Shown here: piece by piece, positions 48,817 to 61,504 of the stretch
How the letters are laid out: every line of letters begins with the position of its first letter
Position numbering within the stretch: position 1 is the stretch's first letter
Assembly (NCBI GenBank): GCA_015680685.1
Contig: MNCI01006166.1
Span: forward strand, 263,474-327,473
Origin: Gnetum montanum
Lineage: Eukaryota > Streptophyta > Gnetopsida > Gnetales > Gnetaceae
Direction of reading: 5' to 3'
Length of the DNA: 64,000 nt
The notes under the pieces: model-generated
Told to the model about the DNA's origin: nothing
Seen by the model: the letters and a program-made list of their open reading frames with translations, nothing else
Database searches by the model: none
Position numbers and translations under genes: made by a program

Positions 48817-49930
48817 ATGAATGCATACAAGAGTCTTCATTTACCCTTAGCCTTGACTAGAACTTATGGAAAACTCATGAGGTGCATAAACATAAAAATT
48901 TTGGACTTCAAACCATTTACTTATGATGCTAACATAGCATCCCTAGAGATAGCACTAGATTGGCCAGAACATCTAGTTCGAGCTCTAGACTTAGAAGCAA
49001 GTGACGTGATTGAGGATCCCCTCATAGAAGTCCCTGTAACAACATGCAAAGGTGAGGTGAAAAAATTGAAACTTGGTTCCTTGATAGAGCCTCAAATCCA
49101 ACAAAGCATCTCTAAAGTCCTTAGTGATAATGTTAAGATGTTCACATGGTCTTATGAGGACATGCCTGGCTTAGACCCATGTATAATACAGTATAACATT
49201 ATTCTAGATCCATGTGTTAAACTAGTTAAACAAAAGGCTAATAAAATCAAGTGTGAGGTTGTGTTGGCCATCTATGATGAGATCACTAAGCTTTATAAAG
49301 CCAATTTCATCTAGGCAGTTGATTATGCAGACTGGGTTTTGAACATTGTAGTTGTCCCCAAGCAAAATGGAAGTATACGCATTTGCATAGACTTCTGAGA
49401 CCTAAACAAGGAAACTATTAAAGATGATTTCCTATTGCCTAGTATTGACCAACTCATTGATACTATGGCTAGTCATGCCTTGTTTTCCTTCATGGATGGG
49501 TTCTTGGGGTACAACTAGATTTGCATCAACCCAAAGCACCAGCTTACTACCACTTTCATGACTCCTTAGGGTACATTTTGTTATACAATGATGTCCTTTG
49601 GACTAAAGAATGTAGGAGCAACATATTAGTGTGCAATGACATACATCTTTAGTGATTATTTATTAGAATTGCTCAATGACTACATTGATGACATACCGAT
49701 TAAGTCCAAAATGGCTCATGACCATGCGAATGCCTTGGACCATGTCCTCAAATGTTGCCATAGACATGACCTTAGGCTTAATCCCAAAAAGTGTGTCTTT
49801 GGTGTCAAAAATGGTTGCATGTTAGGCTTTATGGTATCAAAAGCAGGAATACGTGTAGACCCCAACAAGGTCAAGGCTATCACCAACTTGGTTCCACTAG
49901 CAAACCTTAAGGAGTTATGTGGATTATAAG
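48817..49930 (+). pseudogene. pol: reverse transcriptase of element E
   Basis: ATG 48817 (MNAYKSLHLPLALTRTYGKL) opens a frame that continues without frameshift through all of pol to 52290. Motifs: DYADWVLNIVVVPKQNG, ICIDF-DLNKETIKDDFLLPS, FSFMDGFLGYN, TTTFMTP-GTFCYTMMSFGL and the catalytic box YIDD at 49681-49692. LGFMVSKAGIRVDPNKVKAI follows. In-frame stops include TGA for the Arg of DFRDLN and TAG for the Gln of GYNQI. RT copies element RNA to DNA. Confidence 0.9.
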
Positions 49931-49959
49931 GTAGGATATAATTCATACGTAGGTTTATC

Positions 49960-50440
49960 ATAAGGTTGACTGATAAGTTACAACCAATGCAACATCTGCT
50001 AGAAAAAGGGGTCCACTTTGAATGGACAAAACAATGCCAAGAGGCATTTGACAACCTAAAAAGGGAGTTAGCTCAACTTCCAATAGTTTATCCTCCACAA
50101 AGAGATAAATCTTTCTACATTTACCTTGCAACCTTAGACACATCCATTACTTCCCTGCTTTGTCAAAAGTGAGATGATGGCTTTGAGGTCCTTGTGTACT
50201 ACTTAAGCCATGTGCTATTAGCACATGAGGCAAAGTATAATAATGTGGAGAAAGACTATCTTACTTTAGTCTTTGCGCTTAAAAAGTGGAGACAATACCT
50301 TTTCCTTAGTCAAGTCAATGTTATTTGCAAGAGTAATGTACTTAGGGCTATTACAACAATCATATATGAAAGTAGTAGAATAGCAAGGTGGATGGAAATA
50401 ACTGTGGAGTTTGACCTACACTACATAGCGTAGGCATCCA
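49960..50440 (+). pseudogene. pol: RNase H of element E
   Basis: In frame with RT: LLEKGVHFEWTKQCQEAFDN, the strand with DKSFYIYLATLDTSITSLLC, then VLVYYLSHVLLAHEAKYNNV and EKDYLTLVFALKKWRQYLF. The first catalytic Asp (LYLAAS/TD position) appears as Ala-Thr, while the Glu of VEKDYL is kept. RNase H removes the RNA template. Confidence 0.8.
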
Positions 50441-50499
50441 CAAAAGGTCAGGAAATAACCATACAACTCACAGCTTCACCCATAGATGATCAAGCAATT

Positions 50500-50960
50500 A
50501 TAGATATGGAATTCTCATATGAGCATGTCAATAGTATAAGCCAAGTACCTACAAATTTTGAGGTTGCTTTACACTTTGACGATGCTTTGACCACACAAGG
50601 TGGTAGTGCTGCTATCGTTATTACATTTCCCTCCAGGGAGATCTGATCCTTCACATACCACTTTGCATTTCTTTGTACAAACAAAATGGTGAAGTACAAA
50701 GGTCTGCTTAGAGGCATCTTAGCAGCTCAAGAGTTAGGAATCCAAAACATAGTAGTCCAAGGCGATTCGTAGCTAGTTATTAACAAAGTCATAGATGTTT
50801 ATGCTTGTAAGGCACAACATCTACAACCTTACTATGATTTGGAAAAACACTTGCTTAAACAATTTGTACCCATAAATGTCCAACATATCCCCTGCAATGA
50901 AAATGCCATAGTTGATGCACAAGCTACTTTAGCCTTAAGCATAGTGCTAAACATGTTTTC
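50500..50960 (+). pseudogene. pol: Second, archaeal-type RNase H of element E
   Basis: Between RNase H and integrase in the same frame. Motifs: FEVALHFDDALTTQGGSAAI (DGA-type Asp at about 50578), MVKYKGLLRGILAAQELGIQ (the usual Glu of YEAL is Gly), IVVQGDS-LVINKVIDVYA, HIPCNENAIVDAQATLAL. Order and motifs are those of the aRNH domain that defines the Tat lineage in plants. One catalytic Glu is lost, and the Gln after GDS is TAG. Confidence 0.85.
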
Positions 50961-51129
50961 CACATTGCTTACTTCAATAGTGGACTGCACTGAACCTAGA
51001 ACTTATACAAAAAGCATCACATCCATAAGTATAGCTCACGCCCAAGAGTGGTATGATGATATCAAGGCATAGCTCCAATAGGGAGAGCCCCCACAAAGCT
51101 TAACATCTACCAAAAAGGACATAGTATGA

Positions 51130-52290
51130 AAATGATCATGGCAGTATGTCCTCGTAGGTGATAGCACCTTATGTCATAGATACTATGATGGAATATTGTT
51201 AACTTGTGTTAGCGGTAATGAAGCACAAAATATCATTGACCAAGTCCATGAAGGACTATGTGGGGGTGATATAGCTCCTAGGGCAATGGTAGAAAAAATC
51301 ATATGTCTAGGCTATTACTGGCCTTACATGGAGCACGATTGCATCTCCAAAGTCAGGACATGCGACGTGTGTCAGCAACATGGGAACCTAATGCATGTGT
51401 CACCTATCAAACTGCATACTACATAGATCATGTGGCCATTCCAATGTTCAGGGTTGGACATAATAGGGCCTATAATGCTTAAGTCTTTTGCAAGACATAG
51501 CTTCATCATTATTGCAACTAAGTATTTCACAAAGTGGGTTGAAGTTATTCCCCTTAGGAAGAAAACATCCTAGTAAGTTTGCAAATTCATTCTTGACAAC
51601 ATAGTAACCTGGTTTGGTCTCCCCATGACTATAGTCATAGACAACAAGCCACAACTTAGTAGTGCAAAAACCAAATCCTTCTATGAAAACCTTGGCATCA
51701 AGCACTCTTTTTTGTCACCATACTACCATTAGGGAAATGGTCAAGTGGAGGCTACAAACAAGGTCATCATCAACCTTCTGAAGAGGATGCTTTAGAATAG
51801 TAAGTGACGATGGCATGAGCAACTAGTCTATGCACTATGGGCCTACAACACAACATGCAGAAGTATGATAGGTAAAACACCATATAGGATTGTGTATGGA
51901 TTTAAAGCAATGTTTCCTCTTGAATTGTAGGTCCCATCACTCTGCATGATCCTTTCAAGCTTCATTGATGAGGTTTAGAAAAATGAGTTGAGAACCATTG
52001 ACCTCAAATTTATAGAGGAGGAACACATGCAAACACTTGATTGCATCGAGTGGTAACAAGAGAAGCAACAGAAAAAGCACTGCCATAATCAACATCAACG
52101 CTCAATCAAGAAAGGGAACCTCATCCTTAAGGTCATCTACGAGCTCGTGGACAAATTCTCAACTAACTAGGAAGGGCCTTTCTTGGTCACTAAGGCATAT
52201 GAAAATGGAGCCTTCAAGCTCACTAATCTAGATGGCAATGAGTTTACAAATCCTATTAATCACTCGTACTTGAAGTTGTACTACACTTGA
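51130..52290 (+). pseudogene. pol: integrase of element E
   Basis: Zinc-binding HEGLCGGDIAPRAMVEKI…GYYWPYMEHDC…RTCDVCQQHG is complete (H-H-C-C). The core shows GLDIIGPIMLKSFARHSFII, FGLPMTIVIDNKPQL and GNGQVEATNKVIINLLKR, so D, D and E are all readable. The C-terminal part has LWAYNTTCRSMIGKTPY and GPFLVTKAYENGAFKLTNLD, ending KLYYT at 52288. Roughly two dozen stops are spread over the whole pol frame, with no frameshift. Confidence 0.9.
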
Positions 52291-52333
52291 CATATAGTAC
52301 TACATTGATGACATAAGAAAGGTAAATAAAACA

Positions 52334-52580
52334 TCCGCTATGGCGTTAAACTGGCACTAAATGTCTGTTATGACATTAAACTAGAACAAAGCATCCTTGG
52401 GCTATAACATTAAATTGGTACCCACAGTATAGTTTGCTATGACCTTAAACTGGCCATCCACCATTTGCTATGATGTTAAACTAGCATCATGGTCTACCTA
52501 GGCCTTAAACTAGGATCACAGTCTACTAGGACCTTAAACTAGCACAACAAGTGGTCTACCAAGACCTAAAACTAGGTTCA
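52334..52580. repeat. Tandem repeat after pol of element E, 29-35 bp units
   Basis: Eight imperfect units with the core CTATGACCTTAAACT(G/A)G. The same core is present on both sides of the antisense block (43070-43140 and 48612-48632). Confidence 0.75.
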
Positions 52581-54124
52581 AAATTCAGCACCTACAATTC
52601 AACATACATAGTTCTGTGATCAAGCGAGCAAGAATACTTCCAATCTTCCATCTTCTGTCATTTGCCCACACCTCTCAGGAAGAATGGGGTGGGGCCTTGC
52701 AATTCCAAAATAAAGCTCATGTTGTCAAGAAAAACCCCTCTGGGAAATTTGCAACGTTGTTGTCCCTAGGATCTTATTGATCTTCCAAAAATTTCATTTG
52801 GCATCTTGTTGAACTTTTGGAGCTACCATCACCACTGTCAATCATTTTGGTTATAGCTCTCACCATCAGTAGCACTCGCTGGAGTCCTAGCAGTACTGTG
52901 GCCCAACCATAGCACTACCATCCTCCAACCCTCACCATCGCTTGAGCCTAGAAGAACATCTAGCAATGTGATTCTCTGCCATGTTGCTAGGTTTCTTGGC
53001 TCCTACCTTCAGTGAGAACTTCTGAGCACTTGCATCACCATTGCTACTAGCCACTTGAGTGCTCGCTTTTGGTGTGGCTCTTGGAGCTTTCCAGCCTATC
53101 ACCATCGATGCCTACACCCATTGTCTTTCTTTGGACATTGCACATAACTAATGCAGCACTCGTAGCCCTTGTAATGCCCTAGGTAGGTAGGAATTCACCC
53201 TCATCTCACATGGTGGTTGTTTTTCTTATTTTCTCCATGTTATGTTTGCAGGATGAAGCCTAGGTGGCACCATTCACGCATGTGTTACATCATGATGGCA
53301 AGGCACTACATTGTTCTAATATGTCCACTTTGGCTTGCCTAGCTACTTAAGAGTGTACATCCCTACTATTCCCTCAACCAAACTAACCTTTACCTCTTGA
53401 TCTTGTAATCTCCCACATTCCTTGCAAGCTTCCCCAATGCACATGAAACCCTTTCTTGTAGTTAGCTGCTAAACCCATGATAGATGTAATGCAATTTGTC
53501 CCATGGGAAGCCTTTGTGGGCTAGTCAAAGCCCAAAATGGATGTAACACAACTCATCTTGGGGAGAAAACACTTGTCCTATAGATGTGATGTGGTTGCCT
53601 CTAAGCAAATGTCAGCATACAATTTGCCCAACAACATAAAAGGAAGCACAAGGAAGGAAAAAAAAAAAGAGGAAGGAATATATATAAGAAAAAAAGAAGA
53701 AGACAAAGAAGAAAAAAATGGAACAAGTTAAGTAACCAGGTCTAATGGCATAGTTGTCATCTCATAATTGATCTAGCCCTAGATCGACTGTCTTGCAAGT
53801 ACTACAATGAGAGGTCAAAATATGAAGGGTAGGACACCTCCACATGCTGACTCCCTCACAAACACTTTGATGAGGGATCATGCTTTGTTAATAAGCCATC
53901 TTGACATTGCATCCCACAGTTGTCCTTTCCATTCATCGTCCCTTGATCCATCCTCCTAAATTGCTCCTTATTATACCTCATTGCCTTGGCACTCTCAAGT
54001 ATAGTGAAGCATTATCCAAGTCGGCACTAACGAATGGTGTTGGTGTCATGTTCATCGTGGTGTTTCATATTCTTTATTAATGTCTCTCAGGTTAGTTCTC
54101 CAGACATCAACAAAGAGGAACCAA
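52581..54124 (+). other. 3' region of element E with possible polypurine tract
   Basis: No ORF with recognisable motif. 53640-53735 is an A/G-rich low-complexity run. AACAAAGAGGAACCAA (54109-54124) directly before the LTR is a candidate polypurine tract. Confidence 0.5.
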
Positions 54125-55935
54125 TGAAACACCACCAATTTCAAGTTCCTACAGTTTAATGGTAGATTTGTCTAAGTGTCAAAATCTGGGAAAATTTTTT
54201 CTAAGTATGGTGTCACGCTATGCAGCGTAGATAGCATAGCATACTTGAAGTCCTGATTTTTTGCAAAATTTTTCTAAGTCTACCTGCTATGCTCCTCAGC
54301 ATAGCCAATGTAGCACACACTTCCATGGCCAGTCTACACAAATGTCAAGCCAAAAGCAGTCAAGGATCACTTGGGATGGACCAAATAGTTTGGCAAATTT
54401 TCTATCTCCTAGACTGTCAAGCTCACTACACTCTTCAACTTGCCTAGCTTGACACACGTCCTAGTTCCTGGTTCACCCAAGCACCAGGCTAGAGGTTGTC
54501 AAAGGTGCTCAACATGGAAAAAATAGTTTGGTAAATTTTCTATCTTTTGGGCTTGTCACACTCTGCTACACTGCATAGCATAGCTAGCTTGACATAGGTT
54601 TCAGGGCCAAATTTTTCTAAGTATTGAACAAAGATCTGTCAAGCTATCTAGACATGGGAGATGCATTTGGCAATTTTCTGACTTTCAAAGTTTCCTATCC
54701 TGCTACACCCTAGAGTGTGGTTAGTGTGCCACGAAGAAACATTGTAAATTTTGGCAAAATCCATCCAAGTACTTTTGCTACGATGCATACCGTAGACAAC
54801 ATGACACATGGAAAATGCCTTTGAATGCCTCTAGAATCTCCAAAAACTTGGCATCAACCTTTATTTCAGCTCTGACATCCCTTTGGTGGCCAAGATCACT
54901 AGTCTACTTTGCTTTTGCACCCCCCATTGATCCCCAAAATTATCCCTATGCTTGACCTTACTTGGAAGAGGGGGAAGATGTAGTCTCAAAGTGTAGACTC
55001 CAAGTCGCATTTGTTTTGGCATTGTGTTGTAGGTACATGGTGGTCCTTTAGACTTTGGCACATGCAGTCTAGGTGGTGTGGTCACAGTTTGATAGTTTCT
55101 AAGTCCCCATTCCTATCCTGTAGAGTGTAACACCTTGAGCTTAACACTTACAGTTTGCATTTTGAGCATAACATGTCAACGTGACTTGTCCACCCTCATG
55201 CTACATGGGACCTAGGCCACGTGGCATTCAGTCCACGTCTCACGTCAACCATAGCCCTATAAATACACTAATAATCATCATTCTAAGGGTTGGTTAACAA
55301 ATTCATTTTAAGCATCAAACATTAGAGCACTCTTAGCATCTTCATCACTCTTGTACTTGAGCACTTGAGCTTGACATCTGGTCAAGTACCATGACACAAT
55401 CTTCCTTGCACCTGCATAGTGTGATGACTGCAAACCTAGCAAGTTCAACCTCCTTCGTAGCTGCTAGCACTATGTTCATGACATCCTAGAGACTGTGACC
55501 GCACCACTACACTACTGTTGTGCTTGTCTAACATCATGTACCAGCTTCAAACATTATTCAATTAAAAGTTGCATGCCTCGATCTTTAGGCAATGCATTTC
55601 TCCACCCTTGAACTCTGGTTCTATATTCTCAACATTTGTTTCAAATTTATTAGCATTTACTTTTATGCTTTCTTCTACTATCAATACGCATTTACATATT
55701 CATGTTACGTTATGTTCTGTTCTTAGTAGTTGTCCCGACTCCTACACGAGGCTCACTAAAAATTCTGTTTACAAATGGTTATTGTTACACCATGTAAGTC
55801 CCTGTCTAATCAACTAGACCATTTAGGGCACCTCATTTCTATTTCATCTAGCACGACCCTTGCACGGATTCGAGGTTAGGCTATACGCCCATGGACCTCT
55901 TGGTGTTCCAGCCACTGACGTTTTTAGACGTTACA
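54125..55935 (+). repeat. 3' LTR of element E
   Basis: 1811 bp, TGAAACACC…GACGTTACA. TATA box at 55258-55265. CCACGTGG (G-box core) is at 55218-55225; the 5' LTR has CCATGTGG there. Confidence 0.9.
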
Positions 55936-55940
55936 CCATA

Positions 55941-56700
55941 TCTATTTGATTTGTACTAAAAGTAAAATAATAATCATGATTTCTAGTGTCACACACCATA
56001 AATTTAGTTGTTTGCACATTAACTTTCATTTGAAATTGTTGAAAAAAAATCATTTAGAACAATAAGCATTTGTTGCAAACCTTTTTTCAGACTTGGCAAT
56101 GACATCTACATCATTCGCATACAACAAAGGGCTTATAGAATGATCATTAATTTTAGTAGAGTATTTACCTGGAATCTTGAGCATCCACTCCTCTAGTTCA
56201 TAAATAAAAATGTCAAAGAGTGCAAGGGAAAGAGAAAAACCTTGTTTTATTGCAATATTACGATGCAGTAAAATATTTTTATGTGAGTTATAATCTATGA
56301 TTAGTATATATATGCCTTGTTAAAGACTTTGAATAACATATAATAAGAATGGAGGAGTGTCAATGTCCTATAATGACTTAGTTTATTTCGAATAACTAAA
56401 TCATATGATTTAGAGAAATCCATGAAGTAAATAAAAGTTCTGTTATTTTGTCCTTTTGCATAGTCAATAAGATATTTCAATGTGATGAGGTGATCAATAA
56501 TAGAATGGTGATGTTTAAACTCAACATGTGATATTTCTCAAAAAAAAAAAAAAAAATTCTTTTGCATATCTACTAATCTTCATCTAAGAATATTTCTCAA
56601 AACTTTGGAAAAAATATTATTAATTACAATTAATGTATAATTATTTAGAAAGATATATCCTCCTTTTTAAGAGAAAAAAGCATTTATTAATACACCATTA
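55941..56700 (-). pseudogene. LINE reverse transcriptase (decayed)
   Basis: Minus-strand reading: NIAIKQGFSLSLALFDIFIY (the usual G-(I/V)-(K/R)-Q-G-C-P-L-S-P motif), ELEEWMLKIPGKYSTKI, and the active-site box LLYANDVDVIAKSEK at about 56121-56110, where YADD has become YAND. The reading is cut at 55941 by element E. It should copy LINE RNA at a nicked chromosomal site. Confidence 0.75.
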
Positions 56701-57240
56701 TGTATCTAAACCACAATGGAGAGCATGATTTTGGGTTTTCTATATTTCTTCCCAAACTAATAGTCCTTCCTAAGTCAGCATTTCTCCATATAGGCCTACT
56801 GCATCGACTGCTTGAAGCTAGTCTTTAATGCCCTAAATGGTATCTTCAAAGGATATGAATAAACTACCACTATTCTTCTTATCCTCTATCAGCTTTCCAT
56901 TGTTCTTAAATAATTTTTAGTAAAACTATTATATGTTAAAGAAGAAAAATTTTTGGTCTAGCTTTTTTCTAGTTTGAAGCAACTTCCAAAATTTTTTTGG
57001 ATCTTTCTTAATCATGTGGAGAAGAGTGGTTTGTCTCTCTTTAATAAACTATCTCTCTCTTTTTGTTTTGTTTTTTTTTTCTGAATCAAATTTCTATAAA
57101 AACTAGTAGCTATTGGAGATTTTTATTCTTTTAAATTATGTCTAGCTACCATACATTTAGGGTTAAACCAAGACTGGGATTGTGGAGTTGCTTTTCTAGA
57201 AACATCTTGTGCTACTACCACTAAAATTTCTGCAAGTTTT
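56701..57240 (-). other. LINE region between endonuclease and RT
   Basis: Expected to hold the start of RT. Only fragments are readable, with many stops and A/T runs. Confidence 0.4.
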
Positions 57241-57249
57241 GTATTAGGA

Positions 57250-57900
57250 TTTCATAATTTTTGGATTTCTTCTTGGAACGCAAGCTTGACTATGTTTATA
57301 ATCCTGTAAGACCCTACATTTCTCTATTTTCTAACATGTTGTAGATGAATCAAAAGACTAAAATGAAATGATCGATGATTAGATTCAATCACCTCATCAT
57401 GAACTTCAAAATGCTTAATAGACATCAGACTCTCTATATTAGTGAGCAAAAGATCTATTCATGAGTAGCGGTCCTATGAAAGTGTAACAACCAAAATTGG
57501 AAAATTTTTTGCAACCATTATGAATGAAAAAATTTAAATCTTGATCCTAACTGAATAGACATCTTCCTCTATGATTAAGTTGCATTTTTTTAGAAAACCT
57601 TTTCCACTCTGCATTATTCTCATAGTCTAAATAACCTAGTTGGTTCCAAATGTTGACAGGTATATTCTCAAGCTTAATTCTAGCATTAAAATCCTCACAA
57701 ATGCAAATTTTTCCCCTTTGAGAAAAGGTAGTAATATCCATCCCATGATATTGAAAATAAAAGTCCTTTAACACATTTTCTTTATTATAAAAAGTAACTT
57801 CTCGTAGAGCAAAATAGCAAAAAACTAAGAGAAAAATAACATACTAATGTGCAATGTGAATTTAAAAATATTACTTATATTTGTCAATTTTTTCAATCAT
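57250..57900 (-). pseudogene. LINE apurinic-type endonuclease, C-terminal part (decayed)
   Basis: Open at 57774-57547: FSQRGKICICEDFNARIKLE (the GDFNA motif with Gly to Glu), NIPVNIWNQLGYLDYENNAE, then after a stop LNFFIHNGCKKFSNFGCYTF, the end pattern of LINE endonucleases. It would nick target DNA. The part 57900-58458 is upstream LINE sequence with few motifs. Confidence 0.65.
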
Positions 57901-58458
57901 TACATACTACTATATGAAATTGTGAATCAACACAACCAAACCAACAAAAGATCTTCTATATTTACCTTTTCTTATATAAGGAAATGAAAAACTCTTAAAA
58001 CGTAGACATAACAAATCATTGGAGTTGTTCTCTTACCATGTCTCAATGATTCCAAAATATTAAAATTATTAAAAAAAGAAATATTATGTAAACTAATAAT
58101 CTTATCTATTAGAGAGTCATCAATATTCAAAAATCCACAACAAAAGGATTTCAATCCCTATTTAGCATCTTTAATAATTGCAATATATTTAGCATTTAGA
58201 TAAGCAATCTTTCATTTGTCTCTTGCCTGTTTTACTTTTCTTCATTCTTTAAAATTTTGAGTATATGCTTCACATGGAAGGTTTTCATTCAGCCATAGTC
58301 TTTCACCTTTTATATTTTTTCATATATCTGAAATCTTTTTGCTTAGCTTGACATCCTTAGATTTGATAATAATAAATATCTTAGAGCTGATCTAAACTTA
58401 TCTCCTAAGAAACATTTCGTAATTTTCTTTCAAACTTAATGAAAGATTAGGAACAAAC

Positions 58459-61200
58459 AATAGGTTATTAATCTTGTGAATATTATTTACTAGAAAATTG
58501 CAAAATTGGGATTTTCTAAATTTAGGGGTTTTTTCCAAATTTTCCAAATTTTAAATACTATGATTTAGACTTTAAAAAATTGATTATATTTTTGGAATTT
58601 TGATCAAAACCAAAAATCCAATAAAAGGTTATGAACTATTAGGAATTTTTGTAAGATTTTTGGGTAATCCAAGAATTCTCCATGATTGTAGATGTCTTCA
58701 AAGTGAGTACCCAAAGCTAGTGGACCATTACAACCTAAGGAGAAAAGACATAGAAGAAGGGTTAGAGGACAAGATAAGATAAAATTTCTACTAAGGAGCA
58801 AGAAATATAATCTTACTTGATACAACAACCTACAGTAACAATAGAATAGTTTGCATAAGTATAAGTTGTGGAACAATGACTAGCTCTAGAGCCAGGCCAA
58901 CATATTACACTTGCAAATGATTATTTTTGGGACATCCATTATAGATCCATCATATCAACTATCACTGTGGAGCTCAAATTTGGCCCAATCATGGAGATTT
59001 CACTTGTGCAAGTATGGGAACAACTCCAAGCATCATCCTTCTAGTGCATAATCTCTAATAATAGTGAATGGTACTTGGGGAAGACCTATCAATTTTCACA
59101 TAATTGATTGTAACCATGAAGATTAAAGGTATTATGGTTTCTTATTTATTTGATGCCATTACTAGAGCTCTTAATCTACCAAACATTGGAGCTAATGTTA
59201 CTTAGATTTCTAAAAGGTTTCACACTAATGTAAGAAACCTTTGATTGCAAAGTTCTTATGGGACAAATAAAAAGAAATACAATGAGTTGACCACAGCTGA
59301 AGAGATCTATTTCAAATTAGGGATATATCATATTTTCCCTACAAAAGAGGTTGAAAAGAATTTCAACATATGCTACTAGAGAAGTGCTATATTAATGGGA
59401 AAATTTCAAGAAAACATGGCTCATTCACTATTTTTAAAGATTCAAAAAAGATTTGAGGAGAAGAAAATAAGAAAACCCATACTTTCATCTTCTTGTCTAA
59501 TTAGAAAGTTGTTTAGATAGGTAGGCATTTTGGGATACATTAATAATAATCTTAGAACAGCCCATAATGCATCTTATGTTGATATTTTCAACTAGTACCT
59601 CTAAAGAAGAATCAAGTGGAAAGACTAGTAAGCATTGAGGCAGTAATAAAATCAACACCAGTGGTCAACTTTCTAGCTATAGGGACTATACAAACAAGAT
59701 CTAGTGAGTCAACACTAGTTGTAGAAAGAGTAGAACCAAGTGCTTCACTAATACAACAAGACTAAAACCATTAATTAGCCATCTTCAATAGATTGGAGAA
59801 ACAATAAGCTAGGGAAGTAGAGAAGTATCAAGCATGTATCGAGTAAGAGATAACCCTAGTTGATCTATAGTATTGACAAAACTAACTAGTGTTCAAATTT
59901 TCTTGCAAGCTAAAGAAGACAATGATTGGGCATAACAAATTTTAGGAAATGATGCATACTTTCAGGTAACATTAGAAATAGAAGTATAAGCCACACTAGT
60001 GATGATGAAACATAAAGATTCCCAAGGAGTACAAAAAATGATAACATATCATATTAAGAATCATTTAATATTCTTGTTATGTCGCCATATGATATTTTTG
60101 AAGCCAAAGATGTCTAAAATCTAGTAGGAACATCCAAAAAATATAAAGAGAAAGGAAAGGGATAAATGTCTTTAACACAACATAAAGATGTACAAGATAG
60201 ACTACTGTACATAGGACAAGTGATGCATAATATTTTTGATATATTTAATGATATCATTGTAATAAATTCAAAGTTAATTTTAATTACACATTATAGGGAC
60301 TAGAATGCAACATGCAAAGGGAAAAGTACAAAGATTGCAGAAAGAATTAGTTCAAGTTCACCTAGAAAAACAAGACCCTACACAATATGTGACACTAGAG
60401 CAACTGCAATGGTTTAGAGATGACTAGATGAACCAATTGATGTGAATACAAAAAAAAAACTAGATATGGAAAGGTAAAAATCAACTTAGGATGCATCAAT
60501 TATAGATGTTAAAAACTATGCTCGTTCCATTGCTACACTAGAAGAGGAGAATAAGCAGATCACTGCTAAAAATTCATAGTTGACTAATATTAAGAAGGAA
60601 AAACATACTAAAGAAAGTATTAATAAACTAAGAGAATAATTTTTTCAAGTTAATCTTGATATTAGACAACTAGCCCAAGAAAATAGAACCTTTTTAATGA
60701 ATGAAGTACACATAGCTCAATAAAATTTTGCTATTAAAATTAGCACCTTGTAAAATGAGGCCAAGAAACATGTGAAGCTTAAGGAACACTTTAGAGATAA
60801 GGTGGAAATGTATAAGTCAATCAATGAGAAGTAAATCTAAATGGCCAAAGATAAGCTCACTTTAATCACCTAGTAGTTATCTAATTAATATCTAATCTTG
60901 GATAGTCTCACCTCAATTCATCAAGTAGAGCTCAAAAATAAAGACCTATAGATTCAAGATTTAATAGAATACATGGAGTTGGTGAATCTATGCTATGCCA
61001 ACTTAGCCATGTTAATATTAGGTAGGAAAAGGATGGAACTAGAACATCAACTAGTAATAATGTACTCAATATACAACAACAAGTTTATAGATAAAAAAGA
61101 TGCTCAAGAGAAACTACACATTGCAAACTTTGAACTTAAGGTGGTAAATGCCAGTTTGGCAAGGAGAATGACAAACTATCAAGAATTATAACAAAAGGAT
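58459..61200 (+). mobile_element. Element D, right piece with second ORF
   Basis: Resumes after the LINE, in register with the second-ORF region of C: 58480-58900 matches 29830-30240. Its right end is not defined; similarity to C stops at about 61195 and no LTR is recognised after it. Confidence 0.55.
58950..61190 (+). pseudogene. Unidentified second ORF of element D, charged and coiled-coil-like (decayed)
   Basis: Second copy of the protein at 31130-33690. Motifs: YLFDAITRALNLPNIGANVT, EEIYFKLGIYHIFPTKEVE, SAILMGKFQENMAHSLFLKI, EEKKIRKPIL, NASYVDIFN. A long Lys/Glu/Gln/Leu-rich part with heptad-like spacing follows, open at 60973-61191 (EYMELVNLCYANLAMLILGR, IANFELKVVNASLARRMTNY). Stops are frequent in the first two thirds. 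Two independent copies with the same order of motifs show that it was a real protein. No known domain is recognised and no membrane segment is seen. Confidence 0.55.
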
Positions 61201-61504
61201 TTGATGTAGTAATAGAAAGTTAATTGTTAATAAGATCTAGTGTGATGTGAGACATGCCTTTGCATTTCTTAAACAAAATCTCATGGGAATCTTTAAAATA
61301 AATAGGCTACAATTAAGTAAAGTCTAACAAACAATTTGTAATAGATCCTTTAGTGAATTTGAAATTGTGGATTTTTATTTGTAATAAATCATCATTGAGT
61401 CTTTCTCTACAAATATCATTTTAAAATTATTTTAATCATATAAGGCTAAATACATGGAGGTGTTACAACCCAAAATAATTTGATTAGAAGTACATCCTAA
61501 AACA

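Larger units (their letters stand above)
36936..55935 (+). mobile_element. Tat-like Ty3/gypsy retrotransposon E, 19 kb
   Basis: LTRs at 36936-38817 and 54125-55935. Target duplication CCATA at 36931-36935 and 55936-55940 is perfect. Order: primer site, gag, protease, a 5.9-kb block with an antisense gene, RT, RNase H, second RNase H, integrase, repeat-rich 3' region. The second RNase H between RNase H and integrase marks the Tat lineage. Ogre elements of that lineage have an intron between protease and RT, the same place as the extra block here. It split the LINE. Confidence 0.9.
35991..58458 (-). mobile_element. LINE (non-LTR retrotransposon), minus strand, split by element E
   Basis: Minus-strand order: endonuclease end (about 57900-57400), RT (to about 55941), insertion of E, then the C-terminal zinc-binding region (36300-36075) and a short poly(A) seen as a T-run at 35995-36003. 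The bases AATAGG occur at both ends (35985-35990 and 58459-58464) and may be the target duplication. The element without E is about 3.5 kb, probably 5'-truncated. Confidence 0.75.

Noticed and set aside
53537-53735. 64-codon frame ending in a Lys/Glu-rich tail
   Set aside because: The tail is a low-complexity A/G run in the non-coding 3' region of element E.
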